Of a stretch of DNA of 64,000 bases, positions 33,717 through 45,240 are shown one piece after another. Positions within the stretch are counted from its first letter, which is position 1. The number at the start of each line of letters is the position of its first letter. The stretch lies in NCBI GenBank assembly GCA_946406115.1, contig OX291541.1, positions 18,817,908-18,881,907 of the forward strand, in the 5' to 3' direction. Source of the stretch: Apoda limacodes (Eukaryota > Arthropoda > Insecta > Lepidoptera > Limacodidae). The notes under the pieces were generated by a model. The model worked only from the letters and a program-made list of their open reading frames with translations. It did not search any database and was not told the DNA's origin. Position numbers and translations under genes: made by a program.

Positions 33717-35074
33717 AGCGATATGCACATATATAAATATACCTACTAAAAATCATTGTACGGTTCATACACATTACAGGTGCGTTCTGTTCACTGCTTC
33801 AATTTGTTTAATGTCAATAATCCAGTCAAGTTAAAAAGTCATCAATTCTGTACGACACACACTACAAATTTTGGCTTATTCTCTTTGGTTAGAATATTAA
33901 CATTAAGCGCATAATGTACATTATGTCGGTAAACAAAACGCCGCTTACGTCGACACAGATTATATAATACTATACCTACCAGACGTCGCCATGGTTTTAC
34001 GCTTTACAATATAGGTATATATATTGTACTTTTTGTATTGCTATACCTATCTACCTTAATTACATGCAAGTTTTATTTTAATATTTCACACAAATCAATT
34101 ATAGTTATTAAACAAGTGGAATATGCTATAAAAATTTAAACAAATAATTATTTTTAAATTTTTATTCAGCGTTCAATCAAATTCAAAAAAAAAGGAAAAA
34201 TTAATAAAAACCTATAGGTAAATGTGCAATAAAAAAATTAAAATACTTATAAAATTCAAACACACAAGTTTTCAATAAAATTAGCACAAAAAATCTATGT
34301 ATTTTAGCGCGGCGATTTCGCCCTTAGAAAAATTTTAATTCAGAAAAGTAACTGTAATATCTATTAATGTAAACTTGTAACTCCAATACATTTACATTCA
34401 ACTTTTATTATTCACCATTTATTAGGCAAAATAGATCGTAATCGTATCGTAATCGATAGAAATACGTTTGAAAAACAAATAGGTACTTATTGCAAAAAGT
34501 ACTAATTTGCAATTCACAAAAGTACCCGCGCAGTAAACAGCGACAATATTCGGGTAAAATCTCGCTTTTAATTATTTAACTTAAACAAATGTATAATACG
34601 GGCATGAATAAATCAGCAGTGAAAAGGTAATCAGATAAAAAAAATTGCTTTCAAAAACTCCAATATCTAATTCTACATCTAACATTTACCAAGCGAAATT
34701 GTTGAACAGGATACAATTTTCCCAGTAATTAGGGACAAAAAGGAAATATGTTTGAAAAGAGTATTACAAACCACAAAAGGTTATACGTTATCAAGAAACA
34801 GATCTTATCCCTAGTGATCAGAAAAAGGGCACAGCCGGAACGAAAAAAGTAAAACCAAGATAAACGAGATTTGACGAAAATCCCCTCGTTATTGATGGCT
34901 CGTCTGTGGATGGACCTGGGTCGCCGGAAATTGCTTCCGCCAACGTCGCCCACAAACCTCCGGCAGTCACAGTGATCCGATCTGACCGCTCAGAGCTTTA
35001 GATTATGTAGCGTGTATTCTTTTATTTTTAGTAAAATGCAGATACAACGTTTAATAAATCATACGTTATTATGT
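33717..35074. other. AT-rich stretch with a coding-like patch at 34860-34999
   Basis: Mostly very AT-rich. At 34868-34999 a GC-richer patch is open on the plus strand after a stop (TAA at 34860-34862) and reads ENPLVIDGSSVDGPGSPEIA, then SANVAHKPPAVTVIRSDR before TAG at 34999. It reads like coding sequence in composition but lacks a convincing acceptor or start. The opposite strand is open too (MGDVGGSNF, 34953-34729). It could be an exon or exon relic. Confidence 0.3.
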
Positions 35075-35372
35075 TTTTAGGGTTCCATACCCAAAGGGTA
35101 ATTAGCGGAACTCTATTACTAAGATTCCGCTGTCCATCCTTCCGTCTGTCACCAGGCTGTATCTCATGAACCGTGATAGTTAGACAGTTGAAATTTTCAC
35201 AGAAGATGTAATACTGTTGCTGCTATAACAACAAATACTAAAAAACAGAATAAAATAAATATTTAAGGGGGCTCCCATACAACAAACGTGATTTTTTTAC
35301 CGTTTTTATAGATAATGGAACGGAACCCTTCGTGCGCAAGTCCAACTCGCACTTGGCCGATTTTTTTTTTTT
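35075..35372 (+). repeat. Dispersed repeat family D (SINE/LINE-tail type)
   Basis: Contains AGGGTTCCATACCCAAAGGG, CACCAGGCTGTATCTCATG, ATTTAAGGGGGCTCCCATAC and ends GTGCGCAAGTCCAACTCGCA, CTTGGCCGA and a T run. The same series recurs at 42210-42620. This is a very common lepidopteran repeat signature. No ORF. Confidence 0.7.
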
Positions 35373-35392
35373 ATTTTCGTTACGGATATTAT

Positions 35393-35561
35393 GCTCTCTA
35401 AACCCATAAATGTACTTGCATACTTTTTTCTCTCGAATTCCAGAGTCCGAATAGCTCCAGACTGTTCCTAATAATGTCCCTTATTTCACGGGAACAGTGT
35501 AAGTAAGCCAGACTCTGGAAGTTGAGAGAAAAATTTATGTATTTTCAAGGGTCTCGAGAGT
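35393..35561. repeat. Imperfect palindrome, MITE-like or hairpin
   Basis: TCTCTCGAATTCCAGAGTC (about 35430) pairs with GACTCTGGAAGTTGAGAGA (about 35513), with a second inner pairing between CTGTTCC and GGAACAG. Outer sequences (CTCTCTAAACCCATAAAT and TTATGT...GGGTCTCGAGAG) extend the symmetry to roughly 170 bp. The inner 100 nt would fold into a long hairpin with one large internal loop. Confidence 0.55.
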
Positions 35562-35697
35562 TAATTTGTATATCAAGATTTTTTTTAATAGCCAAGAACT
35601 TAATAGGAAATAACAATTCGAATAAGTACATATTTGAATTTACTGTTGTGACTTTTTAGTAGGCATTAACTTTGATAGTTATTACAAAAAATATGTA

Positions 35698-35698
<1 letters not shown>

Positions 35699-35730
<32 letters not shown>
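35699..35730. repeat. (TA)n microsatellite
   Basis: About 15 TA repeats directly upstream of a Helitron-like fragment. Confidence 0.9.
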
Positions 35731-35734
<4 letters not shown>

Positions 35735-35885
35735 ATAAAATCTGAATCTCGGAAACGGTTCCAACGATTTTCATGAAATTTAGTATGCAGGGGGTTTCGG
35801 GGATAATAAATCGATCTAGCTAGGTTAGGCTGGCGTTGTTAAAAAAAAAAACGAGCAAAGCTCGGTCCTCCAGGTGCTTAATAAA
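35731..35885 (+). mobile_element. Helitron-like 3' fragment with terminal hairpin
   Basis: Contains GGTTCCAACGATTTTCATGA, AATCGATCTAGCTAGG, then the hairpin CGAGCAAAGCTCG and GGTCCTCCAGGTGCTTA. The same series lies reversed at 62020-62285 (GTACCTGGGGACCGAGC ... TAGATCGATTTATCGCC). A hairpin close to the 3' end fits Helitrons, but the exact terminus is uncertain. Confidence 0.5.
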
Positions 35886-36859
35886 TAATGTGTTGAGCAA
35901 CTTTTGTATAATGCTATCACTTTTTTGTAAGCAAGCAAGCAAGCACTTATAAAAGTTAACTTTTTGGACGTGTAATAAATATAAGTTATAGTTCAAACCT
36001 TAATTAAGTGGATTTGCTAATATTATAATATTTTGGCTATTAAAACAGAAAAAAAATATTCTGACACTTTATTTTTGGGCTTTAATTCAAATCGTTTGGA
36101 AAACTAAGGGTAATATTCTTTTGATTCTTATTTCATTAAATATAAATTAATATGACCAAGTAAATTTCCTAATTTCATAGTTTTAAATAAATATTTGAAA
36201 TTTATGCTTAAAAAAACCCGAGAAAATCGAGATTTTCAACGTGCGGTCATGTGCCAGAGCCTACCGTACGTGACCCTGTATGTCTTTGTATGCTTCAATA
36301 GTGTAATATGTCTTTTTACAATGGTCGATATGGCACGCTTTTGCAGGGTATGACATAGAGAGTGGGTATAAAGTAAATTAGTTATCAGTTTAGTTACTAT
36401 TATGAGTATAATTAATTTTAAGAGAGTAAAAAAAGACCAAATAAACAATAAGAAATCATATGGATACTACATTATAATTCCAAGGCCAAGGAAAAAAATT
36501 ACATATTAACCTCTAGTTTTTGCCAATTTTTTAATTTATTTCATAACGGTACATATAATTTTGTTGAAATTTTATTAAAATATTGCCTATTATAAAACCT
36601 AGCTGCTATTAGCAAATTTTCAAATAAAAAAAAGGGTCATTAATATTAATGCATTTCGCATATACTAGTACATATTTCGCGTTGTTTGCAGAATTTGTCT
36701 GGCTTTAAGCCGAGGGCTGAGTGAGAGTGTAAGGGCAGAGTGGCACTTTTTGGGGCCGTCTATTAATTACATTAATATACTAAGTAAAAAGTACAATTTC
36801 AGGAATCCAAAAAAAAATCTTACTTGACGAGAGTTTTTAGATTCCTTTTAGACTATTGG
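35886..36859. other. AT-rich, no gene seen
   Basis: A short AAGCAAGCAAGCAAGC run near 35931. A 70-codon minus-strand frame at 36448-36236 has no recognised features. Nothing else supported. Confidence 0.5.
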
Positions 36860-37130
36860 AGTCCTTCTAAGATTATAAATGTGAAAGTTTGGATGTTTGT
36901 TGGTCAATCACGCTTCAACCACTGAACGGATCGGCATGAAACTTGGCACAGTTAGGTCCTAGAATAGGACATAGGCTACTTTTTATGAAAAAAATATGAA
37001 AATTCCCGCGGGATTAACTATAACCGAGCTTAAACTAACTACAGCCATAGCAAACTTCATTACTATAATTAATGAGTTCCACGCCAAAAACCAAATTTAG
37101 GGCGGACGGAGCCGCTGTCGAAATCAAGTT
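36860..37130 (+). mobile_element. Non-autonomous Helitron-type element
   Basis: Plus-strand relative of 23057-23366: begins near TTCTAAGATTATAAATGTGA, continues CACGCTTCAACCACTGAACG, GGACATAGGCTACTTTTTA, AATTCCCGCGGGA, and closes AATTTAGGGCGGACGGAGCC. The 3' CTAG terminus is not intact. Confidence 0.6.
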
Positions 37131-37467
37131 AATAATAATTTTAAATCTAGCTTTTACTACTTATTTACATTATCCGCACAAATGTTTTTAATTCAAAAAA
37201 ATATTATAGGTAGACGCTGATTTTATGTTGAAAAAAACAAAATTATTCTTCCTATGTACATTCTGTGATTTAACTTTTACAAAGTTCCAAAAAGCTCGGT
37301 CGGCGGACATTGTTTGATCAATCAGTCTCTTTGTTTTCATAGTCAAATTTTAGTCACAAAGTTGCGAACTTCGTATTACAAAATTTTTGTTATATCCTGT
37401 CTTTTTAACTAATGGTACAAACAACTCCTAGTCACTTATAACATCCTATTACATGCATCTTACATAA

Positions 37468-37645
37468 ACACAAATCATCCTACTAATATTATCAATCTGA
37501 AAGTTTGGAGGTTTGTTACTCAATCACGCTTCAATCGCTGGACAGATCGGGATGAAACTTGGCACACATATTTTTTTAAGGTGGCAAACAAGATTGCGGT
37601 CCGCCTAATTCCACAACCTTAGCATTCGTGGGAGAAAGTTTCTTT
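37468..37645. mobile_element. Helitron-type 5' fragment abutting a reversed LINE 3' end
   Basis: 37468-37565 has the Helitron-family start (TCCTACTAATATTATCAATC and GGACAGATCGGGATGAAACT). At 37566 it switches to T-rich AAGGTGGCAAACAAGATTG, CGGTCCGCCTAATTCC, the reverse complement of the LINE 3' UTR seen at 620-690. One element interrupted or replaced the other. Confidence 0.55.
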
Positions 37646-37886
37646 GAATCCAAAGGTTCCTTTATTGCGTCGCAAGGAAAAGCTATAGTGCACCGTGGTA
37701 TCGCTATCACCCACAGAAAACAATATTGTCCATATCAACGTCTATCTAGAACTAAAAGTTTTTCTGAAAATTTCTTCAAAACTAGCTAACATAAAAAGTA
37801 TAATACTCTACATACAAGACAACAAATAATAGTACATTACTGCTGCAGTCTGTAATGAGAGGCTTGATGAGGGCTGCAAGTGCGGC

Positions 37887-38016
37887 GTAGGGCAGCTCTA
37901 GGCCGTCACGACGTAGGGCAGCTTTAGGCCGTCACGACGTAGGGCAGCTCTAGGCCGTCACGACGTAGGGCAGCTTTAGGCCGTCACGACGTAGGGCAGC
38001 TCTAGGCCGTCACGAC
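37887..38016. repeat. 26-bp minisatellite, five units
   Basis: Five tandem units of a 26-bp GC-rich sequence beginning GTAGGGCAGC and ending GGCCGTCACGAC. Units 1, 3 and 5 read CTCTAG while 2 and 4 read CTTTAG at the same place, so the array has a 52-bp higher-order period. Confidence 0.95.
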
Positions 38017-38883
38017 GCGGACCGCAAGGGGTGCAATGTTGAACAAGCTAGAAAGCTTACATATCAAGGCTTGTATAGCTTTTCTCAAATAATACGATTA
38101 ATTTAAATAAAGCCAGCTTAGAAGGTTAACTTTGCTCAAAGGTTGTCAAAATGATGATTACATAACAAGCATTTTTGTGTGAAATCTTTTTGCGCATGAC
38201 TACTTTTAACCAACTTCAAAAAAGGAGGAGGTTCTCAATTCAGATTTATAAAAATATATTTTTTTTTTATGGCATAACTCCGTCATATATTTTTACTTTT
38301 TTAGTGCAAAGCCGTTTGTTTTTTTTGTTAAAAAGTTTTTATTGAAAAAAACTCGCCAATAAAGGATTTTCAAAAAAAATAGCTATTGGCTAGCAGCGCG
38401 GACAGGTCTACTTAGCTCAGAAAAGGTTGTCAAAATAATGAACACATAACAAGCATTTTTAAGTAAAGTTAATTGCTTTGTTGATTCTCTTATGCGTTTT
38501 CTGATTTGAAATTGGTGTTATTTTACACCGTGACTAAGTATACGAAGTGAAGCCACATGTGTTGTTGTATAAATAAAGGAAATAGGTTAGGCTATGATTA
38601 TAAAACGTTATCATAACAGTGTCGATTTATTTTATTTGTAATCGTGACGTAATCAGAACCGTAACAAAAGCTTTTATAGCAAAATATTGGTACCTTCACA
38701 AAATTACATTTCGCCACGCCCGGCGTGCCGTGTGGCGTATGCCTAATAATGTTACTACACTGCGGTTTCTACCTATTTACTGCCATTCATGCGAACGATA
38801 TGTTAGTTCTAAATTCTCACTAAGCTTTGGATTTATTTTATGTACCTACGCGTATATTAATAATATTCCTATTCTGTTTTCCA
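38017..38883. other. No gene seen upstream of the jockey-type LINE
   Basis: AT-rich, with two related stretches (near 38130-38170 and 38425-38465) sharing AAAGGTTGTCAAAAT and ACATAACAAGCATTTTT. Those are a degraded local duplication. Confidence 0.45.
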
Positions 38884-39651
38884 GACCGTCTCGTGCTCAT
38901 CATACGAGACTATTTGTCGAATCGTAGCTTTCGCTACAAAGTAGAAGGCACTCTCTTTTCCCCCCGTCCCATAGAAGCAGGAGTCCCGCAAGGGTCCGTG
39001 CTCGCCCCTATCTTGTACCTTCTGTTCACTAACGACATCCCTAAAACGATAGGTACCCAAAGAGCCCTCTTTGCGGACGATACCGCTATTTATACCACCG
39101 ATAGGCAAGTGAGTCGAATCACTAAGAGACTCCAACCCGCTATCACCGCCCTAGGCGAATGGTTTCGGAAATGGAGAATCGAGGTGAATCCCGACAAAAG
39201 CTCAGCCGTTCTCTTTACCTCTGGACGCCCTCCGCGACCATCTCCCCTCTCACTCTTCGTTCGTACCATTCCCTGCCAAAACAAGACCAAATATCTCGGT
39301 GTGACCCTGGATAGGCGTTTGAACTTCCGCGATGACTCCAAAATAGTAAGAGACCGAGCCGCTTTTGTCCTCGGTCGTCTTTATCCCATGAAAGGCAAGA
39401 ACAGTAAGATGTCGCTTAAGAAGAAGCTAAATTTTTACACAACTTACATCCGCCCCATACTAGCTTATGCTAGCGTAGTCTTTGCGTTATCCAAGCGCAA
39501 TCTCCACAAACTTCAGACCCTCCAAAACCGCTTTCTCAGAGCGGCCTCCGGAGCTTCCTGGTACGTTCGAACTCCCCCACGATTCCCCAATATTTTAAAG
39601 ATCTGGCAGTCCGATTTTTCGAGCATACACAAAATCACCCGAATCGATTAA
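38884..39651 (+). pseudogene. Jockey-type ORF2 reverse transcriptase fragment
   Basis: The open frame (formally from 38827) contains the RT motifs in order: RDYLSNRSF, EAGVPQGSVLAPILY (about 38977-39021), the catalytic FADDTAIY (39070-39093), WRIEVNPDKS, KYLGVTLDRRLNF and RPILAYASVVFALS. The stop at 39649-39651 is premature: in the next frame RHVLTAPDDD and RRRRPRVRRHPNGYTR continue the usual C-terminus, so one frameshift lies between about 39640 and 39720. The palm residues are intact, but without the endonuclease and full ORF2 it cannot be autonomous. Confidence 0.85.
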
Positions 39652-40152
39652 TTGTGCAATCCACAACGTACCATCCCCCCGATCGACCTCGGCACGGTCG
39701 TAAAACTATAGTTAGGCGGCCTCGGCACGTACTAACGGCCCCAGATGACGATCTCGCTATCCGGATAGCGAGATTAGTCTCAACGACCTCCCCCAATAGC
39801 GTCTCCCTCCAAACACGACGCCGACGTCCCCGGGTTCGTCGGCACCCAAACGGATACACGAGGTATCAAAGAGTGCCGGGGCGCTTCTCGCCCCCACTCA
39901 ATCGCAACCGCACCCGCGTAACGGGGAACTCCCCTCCTGGCGGTGACTCACCTTCGGGTTCGAGACTCACGCCGGTCGAAGGGAAGCCCCCGAGAGCGAC
40001 AACCCAAGCCGAGGCTCCCCCCGCGGGGAGCCCTTGAGCGTTGGGCGCAATACGGGCTGAGGCTCCTTCAGAGACTCGCCCAAATAAAGTCCGGTGAAGC
40101 AGTAATGGCTGCAACAGCCAACTGCAATGTCAGTTCAGAAAATAAAAAAATT
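38884..40152 (+). mobile_element. 5'-truncated jockey-type LINE
   Basis: A GC-rich island in AT-rich sequence. It holds the RT palm-to-tail portion of ORF2 (38884-39651), a frame-shifted C-terminal part (to about 39860), a long GC-rich 3' UTR, and an end reading CAAATAAAGTCCGGTGAAGC, TGCAACAGCCAACTGC and an A-rich tail at about 40137-40150. The 5' end of ORF2 and all of ORF1 are absent, consistent with 5' truncation on insertion. Confidence 0.85.
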
Positions 40153-42209
40153 CTGTTTGCAAGTACCTAGTGTTTGGTGATATCGTTTGATACGCAAATA
40201 CGTTCATGGTTACTGTTTTTATCTTTTTAGTGTTCGTAGATTTATTAACGCATCCCATTTTATAGTCTCGTACTAAAAATAGGCTGAATGTCGTCCGAAA
40301 GTGATTTTGTTGGACATAGACCTTCCTTTCTTCTCGCCCGCCATTCTCAGCATCATCGGTCCATATTGCTAGGTGTAACCACGTTGAGAACTGGACAGCG
40401 CATTTCATAGCTAGATGTGAAAAAAATGACGTAAAAGTGTGACAGAGACGAAGCGAAACTGAGGTCTGTTTCTAATCTCTTTTACTAGACATAAACAAAC
40501 AAAATGGCAGTACATAACTCGCAGTCTATGAATGCAACCAATTCAGCCTGTGCTTAGGGATCTGAGACTATAAGACTCGTCTGCTTCAACGTTAGTATTC
40601 TGTAAATATTAGGGGATCGATAGTTAGTTAATAATAGGCTAATTATTAAAGAGAATTTTCTGAAGTTAAATATAGTTTTTGGTAATGTTCGACAGCAAAA
40701 CAAAACGGAGAATGGACAAAAAAATGTTAACAAATGAAAACTGTTTTACGTAATTGTTGGCTGATCGGCTTTCCCGACTTGATACGAACTTCCGTACTAT
40801 AGGCGAGTTCTTTCTAGAGGCCATAATTGATTATTATTTTGTTAGGCTTACACAAACTCACTTTTAAAGCAAACAAATCAAAACGAAGAGAGCACGGAAA
40901 TATTCGTTTTTACTATGAGCACCAAACTTAACATGTTAAAACACGCTACGCGACGTGGGAGAGAGGACATGCGCTGACCGAATACTCTTGCCGAGTACTC
41001 TTTCTCTTTACTTTCCCATCGTAAGAGGCATCGCTTAAAAGGGAACGTAAAATGACTATGAAACTTATCTCTTAATAGTACCTACCTATATGAATAATAT
41101 ATTTGTGACATACCTACGGATGGACGCACATGGCAAAACTATAAGGATACTGGAACCTACAACACAAACTAGATACGCATTATTAAATATTACGTCACTG
41201 ACTTGTTCATTAGTAAGCTGCCGTGTCTAATTTGCTGTTGGTCTGACGTTAAAATGAATTAGTTTACCAGAATCATTCAGCAAATCGTTTGTTTTCTAAA
41301 TTGATGGCCGCCGCCGCGCGCCGCAATGGTTGCGCACACATCTATTTGTGTGCTTTAAGAATTTTTCTGTGTACTATTTTTTTGTTTTATTTCATTGCCA
41401 TACAATATAGACGTATGTAAGATATGATACATGCAAAAACATTCCCATTATAGAATTTGGCAACCCTTTTCTGAATTGGCATAGTGTGTAATCGATTGGT
41501 ATTGCTATCACGGATGTATTCAGCTAGTTCGTACGTGGCTTTACAGTTTTTATACCCAGAGGGAGGTAACTAGTGGCTGGACACCCACAAGGGGACACAT
41601 ATGTGGAGGGACAGCCTTTTTTCGCCAACCACTTTAGCCCGCGTGACCGGGGGTGTGCCTATCGCCATTACTTTGCCTCTTATGCAGTGTATCTGGACTA
41701 AGGTAGCTTCATAAATGTACCATACGTCGTTACCTGTTTTAACGTAATAAGTGGTAAATTGAAAGCCCAGAGACAGAATAATAAACTGTTTGCCAGTTTC
41801 TAACAGGCCGGGGGATTTATTATTAAGAATAAACTATTCAAAAACACAATTTCACCCCTGGAATTGCTGTCCAAATGCCTAAAATGCGAAGTCAGGCAAA
41901 AATAACTGCAAAAATTGTGCCAATTTTCAGGAGGTTCCTATTTAGAAAGTTTTATGCACCTGCAACCATTACTTCGGGGTGAGGTACAATCATTACTCCG
42001 GTGTTAGTTAAAACTATTACTCCGGGGTGAGTAAAAGCAATGGAATGACTACTCATAGTATAAACCTACTTATTGTAAAACCCTGATGTTATTATCTACA
42101 CCACAGCATATATTATAGATTGTTCCTTTACTGTGGTCAAATTTAAAGAAAACCAAGCTTAATGCTTTAATACTGCTGAAAGAAATCATAATTTTCAGGG
42201 TAAAAAACG
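40153..42209. other. No gene seen; small degenerate repeat at 41965-42045
   Basis: Contains a GC-rich patch at 40300-40400 and another at 41305-41340 (GGCCGCCGCCGCGCGCCGC), a stretch at 41560-41700 that looks repeat-like (GGACACCCACAAGGGGACAC), and three imperfect copies of CATTACTCCGGGGTGAG at 41965-42045. None has a coding frame I can support. Confidence 0.4.
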
Positions 42210-42620
42210 AGACCCTATTACTAAGACTCTACTGTCCGTCCGTCCGTCCGTCTATCACCAGGCTGTATCTCATGTACCGTGATAGTAAAACTGTTGAAAT
42301 TATCACAGAAGATGTATTTCTGTTGCTACTATAACAACAAATACTTAAAAACAAAATAAAATAAATATTTAAGGGGGCTCCCATACAACAAACGATATAT
42401 TTTTGCTCGATATTGGAAACGGCAACAGGTAGACGCTTGAAATATATACAAAATATTAAGTTATACGTACATTCAATTTAAAAATAAATAATTAAATTAG
42501 AATAAAAGAAATATTTAAGGGTGGATCCCATACAACAAACGTGATCTTTTGCCTTTTTTTATAGATAATGGTACGGAACCCCTCGTGCGCGAGTCGGACT
42601 CGCACTTCGCCGATTTTTAC
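42210..42620 (+). repeat. Dispersed repeat family D, second copy
   Basis: Same series of motifs as 35075-35372, with a (CCGT)n run at 42236-42252, two copies of the CCCATACAACAAACG block, and the ending GTGCGCGAGTCGGACTCGCA. Confidence 0.7.
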
Positions 42621-45099
42621 GTTTAGTACCTTGGCTGAGTGATACAATTCGGCTTTACCTTGCATTTCGTGATACCATGGTGATGGTGCCGGTTCGCAGG
42701 AACTTAGTATATAGGTACCTAACCTTAATTCAAGAAATGTAACTACAGTCCACCCCCTTCCAGATGTCTATTGGGTCACTTACCCACCTAGGAAGAAAAA
42801 ATCAATTCTTGCATTATTGCATATTTTTGGAGTTTCAAACGCACAAAAGTCCTAAGGGTGGACCAAAATGAAGGTATATGTAGAATACCTGTATATCTAT
42901 ATACCTTATGTAGAATATTCGTGCAAAGCGGCATCGCGGTATCAAGAGATGCAAGATGATGAAGAAACTAAAAAAAAAACACTTTCATTGTAGGTAATGT
43001 AGAAAAACCAACAGTATTGTCTGTTGTTAACAGTATTGAAAGAACATAATCAATCTGTCAGCAGAATTACCGCTTGCTGTAAATGTAGGTAGATACTGTC
43101 TATCTGAACAGATTCGTTTTAAAAATAGGTATGACATTTTGCTTTTACAATGGCATAAAAATGTAAGTGCTCGTATCACTTCTATCTCTTCAGGCTTTGT
43201 GCAACTCCAGATCGTAAAATGTTACTTTGAAGCTGTGATAAAACTGTGTTCCAACATATTCTGGTTACTTTTATTTTGATTACCTATATTTTATTTTTTA
43301 TTTAATTTAATATAATACTTTTATTAAAAAGGTAAGATACTTCGCTCATAAAGGGACATTAAATATTTGTACATAAATGAAATCATAAAAAACCAGGCTA
43401 ACGCAAACACGATACATTCAAGACTCTTTGAGAGGTAATACAATTCTCTCTTCCTCTTTTCCAAATCATTTCTCTAACTCTTGACTCCACATCTCCACTT
43501 CTGAGTATCTCATTTAATATGCCTACTCATACAGTTTCCGTTGCCCTTAAAATTATTTTGAAGAAGTTTGTACCACTAATGAAGTTTTGTAGAAGTATTT
43601 CCAAAAAATACAAAATATTAATGAATGTAAATTGTTTATAGTAGATTTTTTTAATTATTTTTTCCCTAAATACCCCTGAATTTGAAATTCTTAACAACAT
43701 TAATATACATAAATACCTTTTTTATTATGGCACTGCGTCATTATTCTTATATGTATATAATTAACATGCTATCTTCTGTGTACTTGCTGATCCACAGCTA
43801 GTTGTATGGTAATGATTTCTTCTTATCTGGTCTCTGCTAAACTAATCTAACTATCCTTATGCTAAAACACTATGTATCAAACTGAGGATGCAGTCCTTTA
43901 TGATCATTATACCTTATTTTACATATTTGTATTAGATTTTAGCTATTTCGACTCTACTATAGATACAATAATTAATTTTGTTCGTTTGCTCGTCTGTCTG
44001 TCCTTCCTTCAATCAAATCTTTAAATAAGATGAATTACTTCTAATGAAAACAGAATAACTAAGACATTTTATCCAAAAATAATACCACTGATTATACTTA
44101 TAACCTCTTTAATTTTAGAAGTCGGTTAAAAAGGCAGTCGTTTGAACTGATGTGACTTTTACCTACATATTGTGGTGACGACAGCAGAGGTTTATACCTA
44201 CGCTTAAAAGCACTTAAGCGCTAAACATGAATTTGCCTTTTTCTCAGTCAAATAACGCTCTGCTTCAATTTCTCGCTTCACTGATAAATGTCTTTGTGTA
44301 CGAGGTTATAAATTGCTTTCAATTAAAATCATATATGTGATAACAAGCGTAGGCGACTCATATCTCACACTTGCTTCGAGCCTTGATATAAGAGCATCTC
44401 ATAAATGAATAATGTCACACAAATTCCTTATAAGTATTCATGACTTGGTTATATTAAATTACGTCTTGAAGATCAAGTCGCTTGAACAGTATTAAGAGGT
44501 CACCCATGCAGTGACGTAAGCATAGATAAGGCGCTATGTAGGTTATTGCTGCCTAGTTAAAAGACGATAACCAACTCAAAAATCTTGCAGAAAATCAAAA
44601 ACTACCAAAGGTATTAAAAAAATGTTTTGAGTAAATTGAGATAATTTTGTTGCCTTTCAATTGTTATTTATAACATTACGATATATTATTTGTTTTTAAA
44701 GATGTAACAAAAATGCTTGATCAAAACAAGGTCATTTTGAAATAAAAAAATGTTCAAAAAGTCTGATTGAAAAAAATATTTGAGTTTTTTAAGATTAAGT
44801 TTTAAGTGTCCAAATGTCGTACCTAGAGAGTCATACAGAATGTTAGAAACACTCTTTCGTAGAGACAATTTCGTAGTCGAGTAGACGCGATGTTTCTACG
44901 GAGCTCAGCCAATACTTGAGCTAAATAAAGGCTAAATATAGAAGCGGAACTCGATGACCAAATGAGATCGCTTCTGTTTCTTCGGACAAACGTTATTTGA
45001 AACTGGATGAATCAATCTATACTATACTCTATACTTATAACATTGTGTGTGATATACCAGAGTTTTTACTAAATTACAGCCCATGTTGACCACAATGAA
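42621..45099. other. No gene seen
   Basis: AT-rich sequence without long frames. The longest local frame (44868-44686, minus, 60 codons) is low-complexity Leu/Phe/Lys. No repeat boundary was identified. Confidence 0.5.
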
Positions 45100-45240
45100 A
45101 ATAATAAGTTTTTTTTTTTTTTTTTTTTTAAAACCACCAAGGTGGCAAACAAGCATACGGTCCGCCTGATGGTAAGCGGTCACCGTAGCCTATGGACGCT
45201 TGCAACACCAAGGGCATAGGCTACGCATCATGCTATGTGA
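45100..45240 (-). mobile_element. LINE 3' end fragment
   Basis: A T run of about 24 (poly(A) on the minus strand) followed by ACCACCAAGGTGGCAAAC, GTCCGCCTGATGGTAAGCGG, GTAGCCTATGGACGCTTGCA. This is the reverse complement of the 3' UTR and last codons of the LINE at 1-690, heavily 5'-truncated. Confidence 0.8.

Noticed and set aside
37887..38016. CRISPR-like array
   Set aside because: Units are directly adjacent with no spacers, and the context is eukaryotic; it is a minisatellite.
39654..40170. Arg/Pro-rich ORFs of 127, 82 and 75 codons
   Set aside because: They are the frame-shifted end and GC-rich 3' UTR of the jockey-type LINE, read in several frames.
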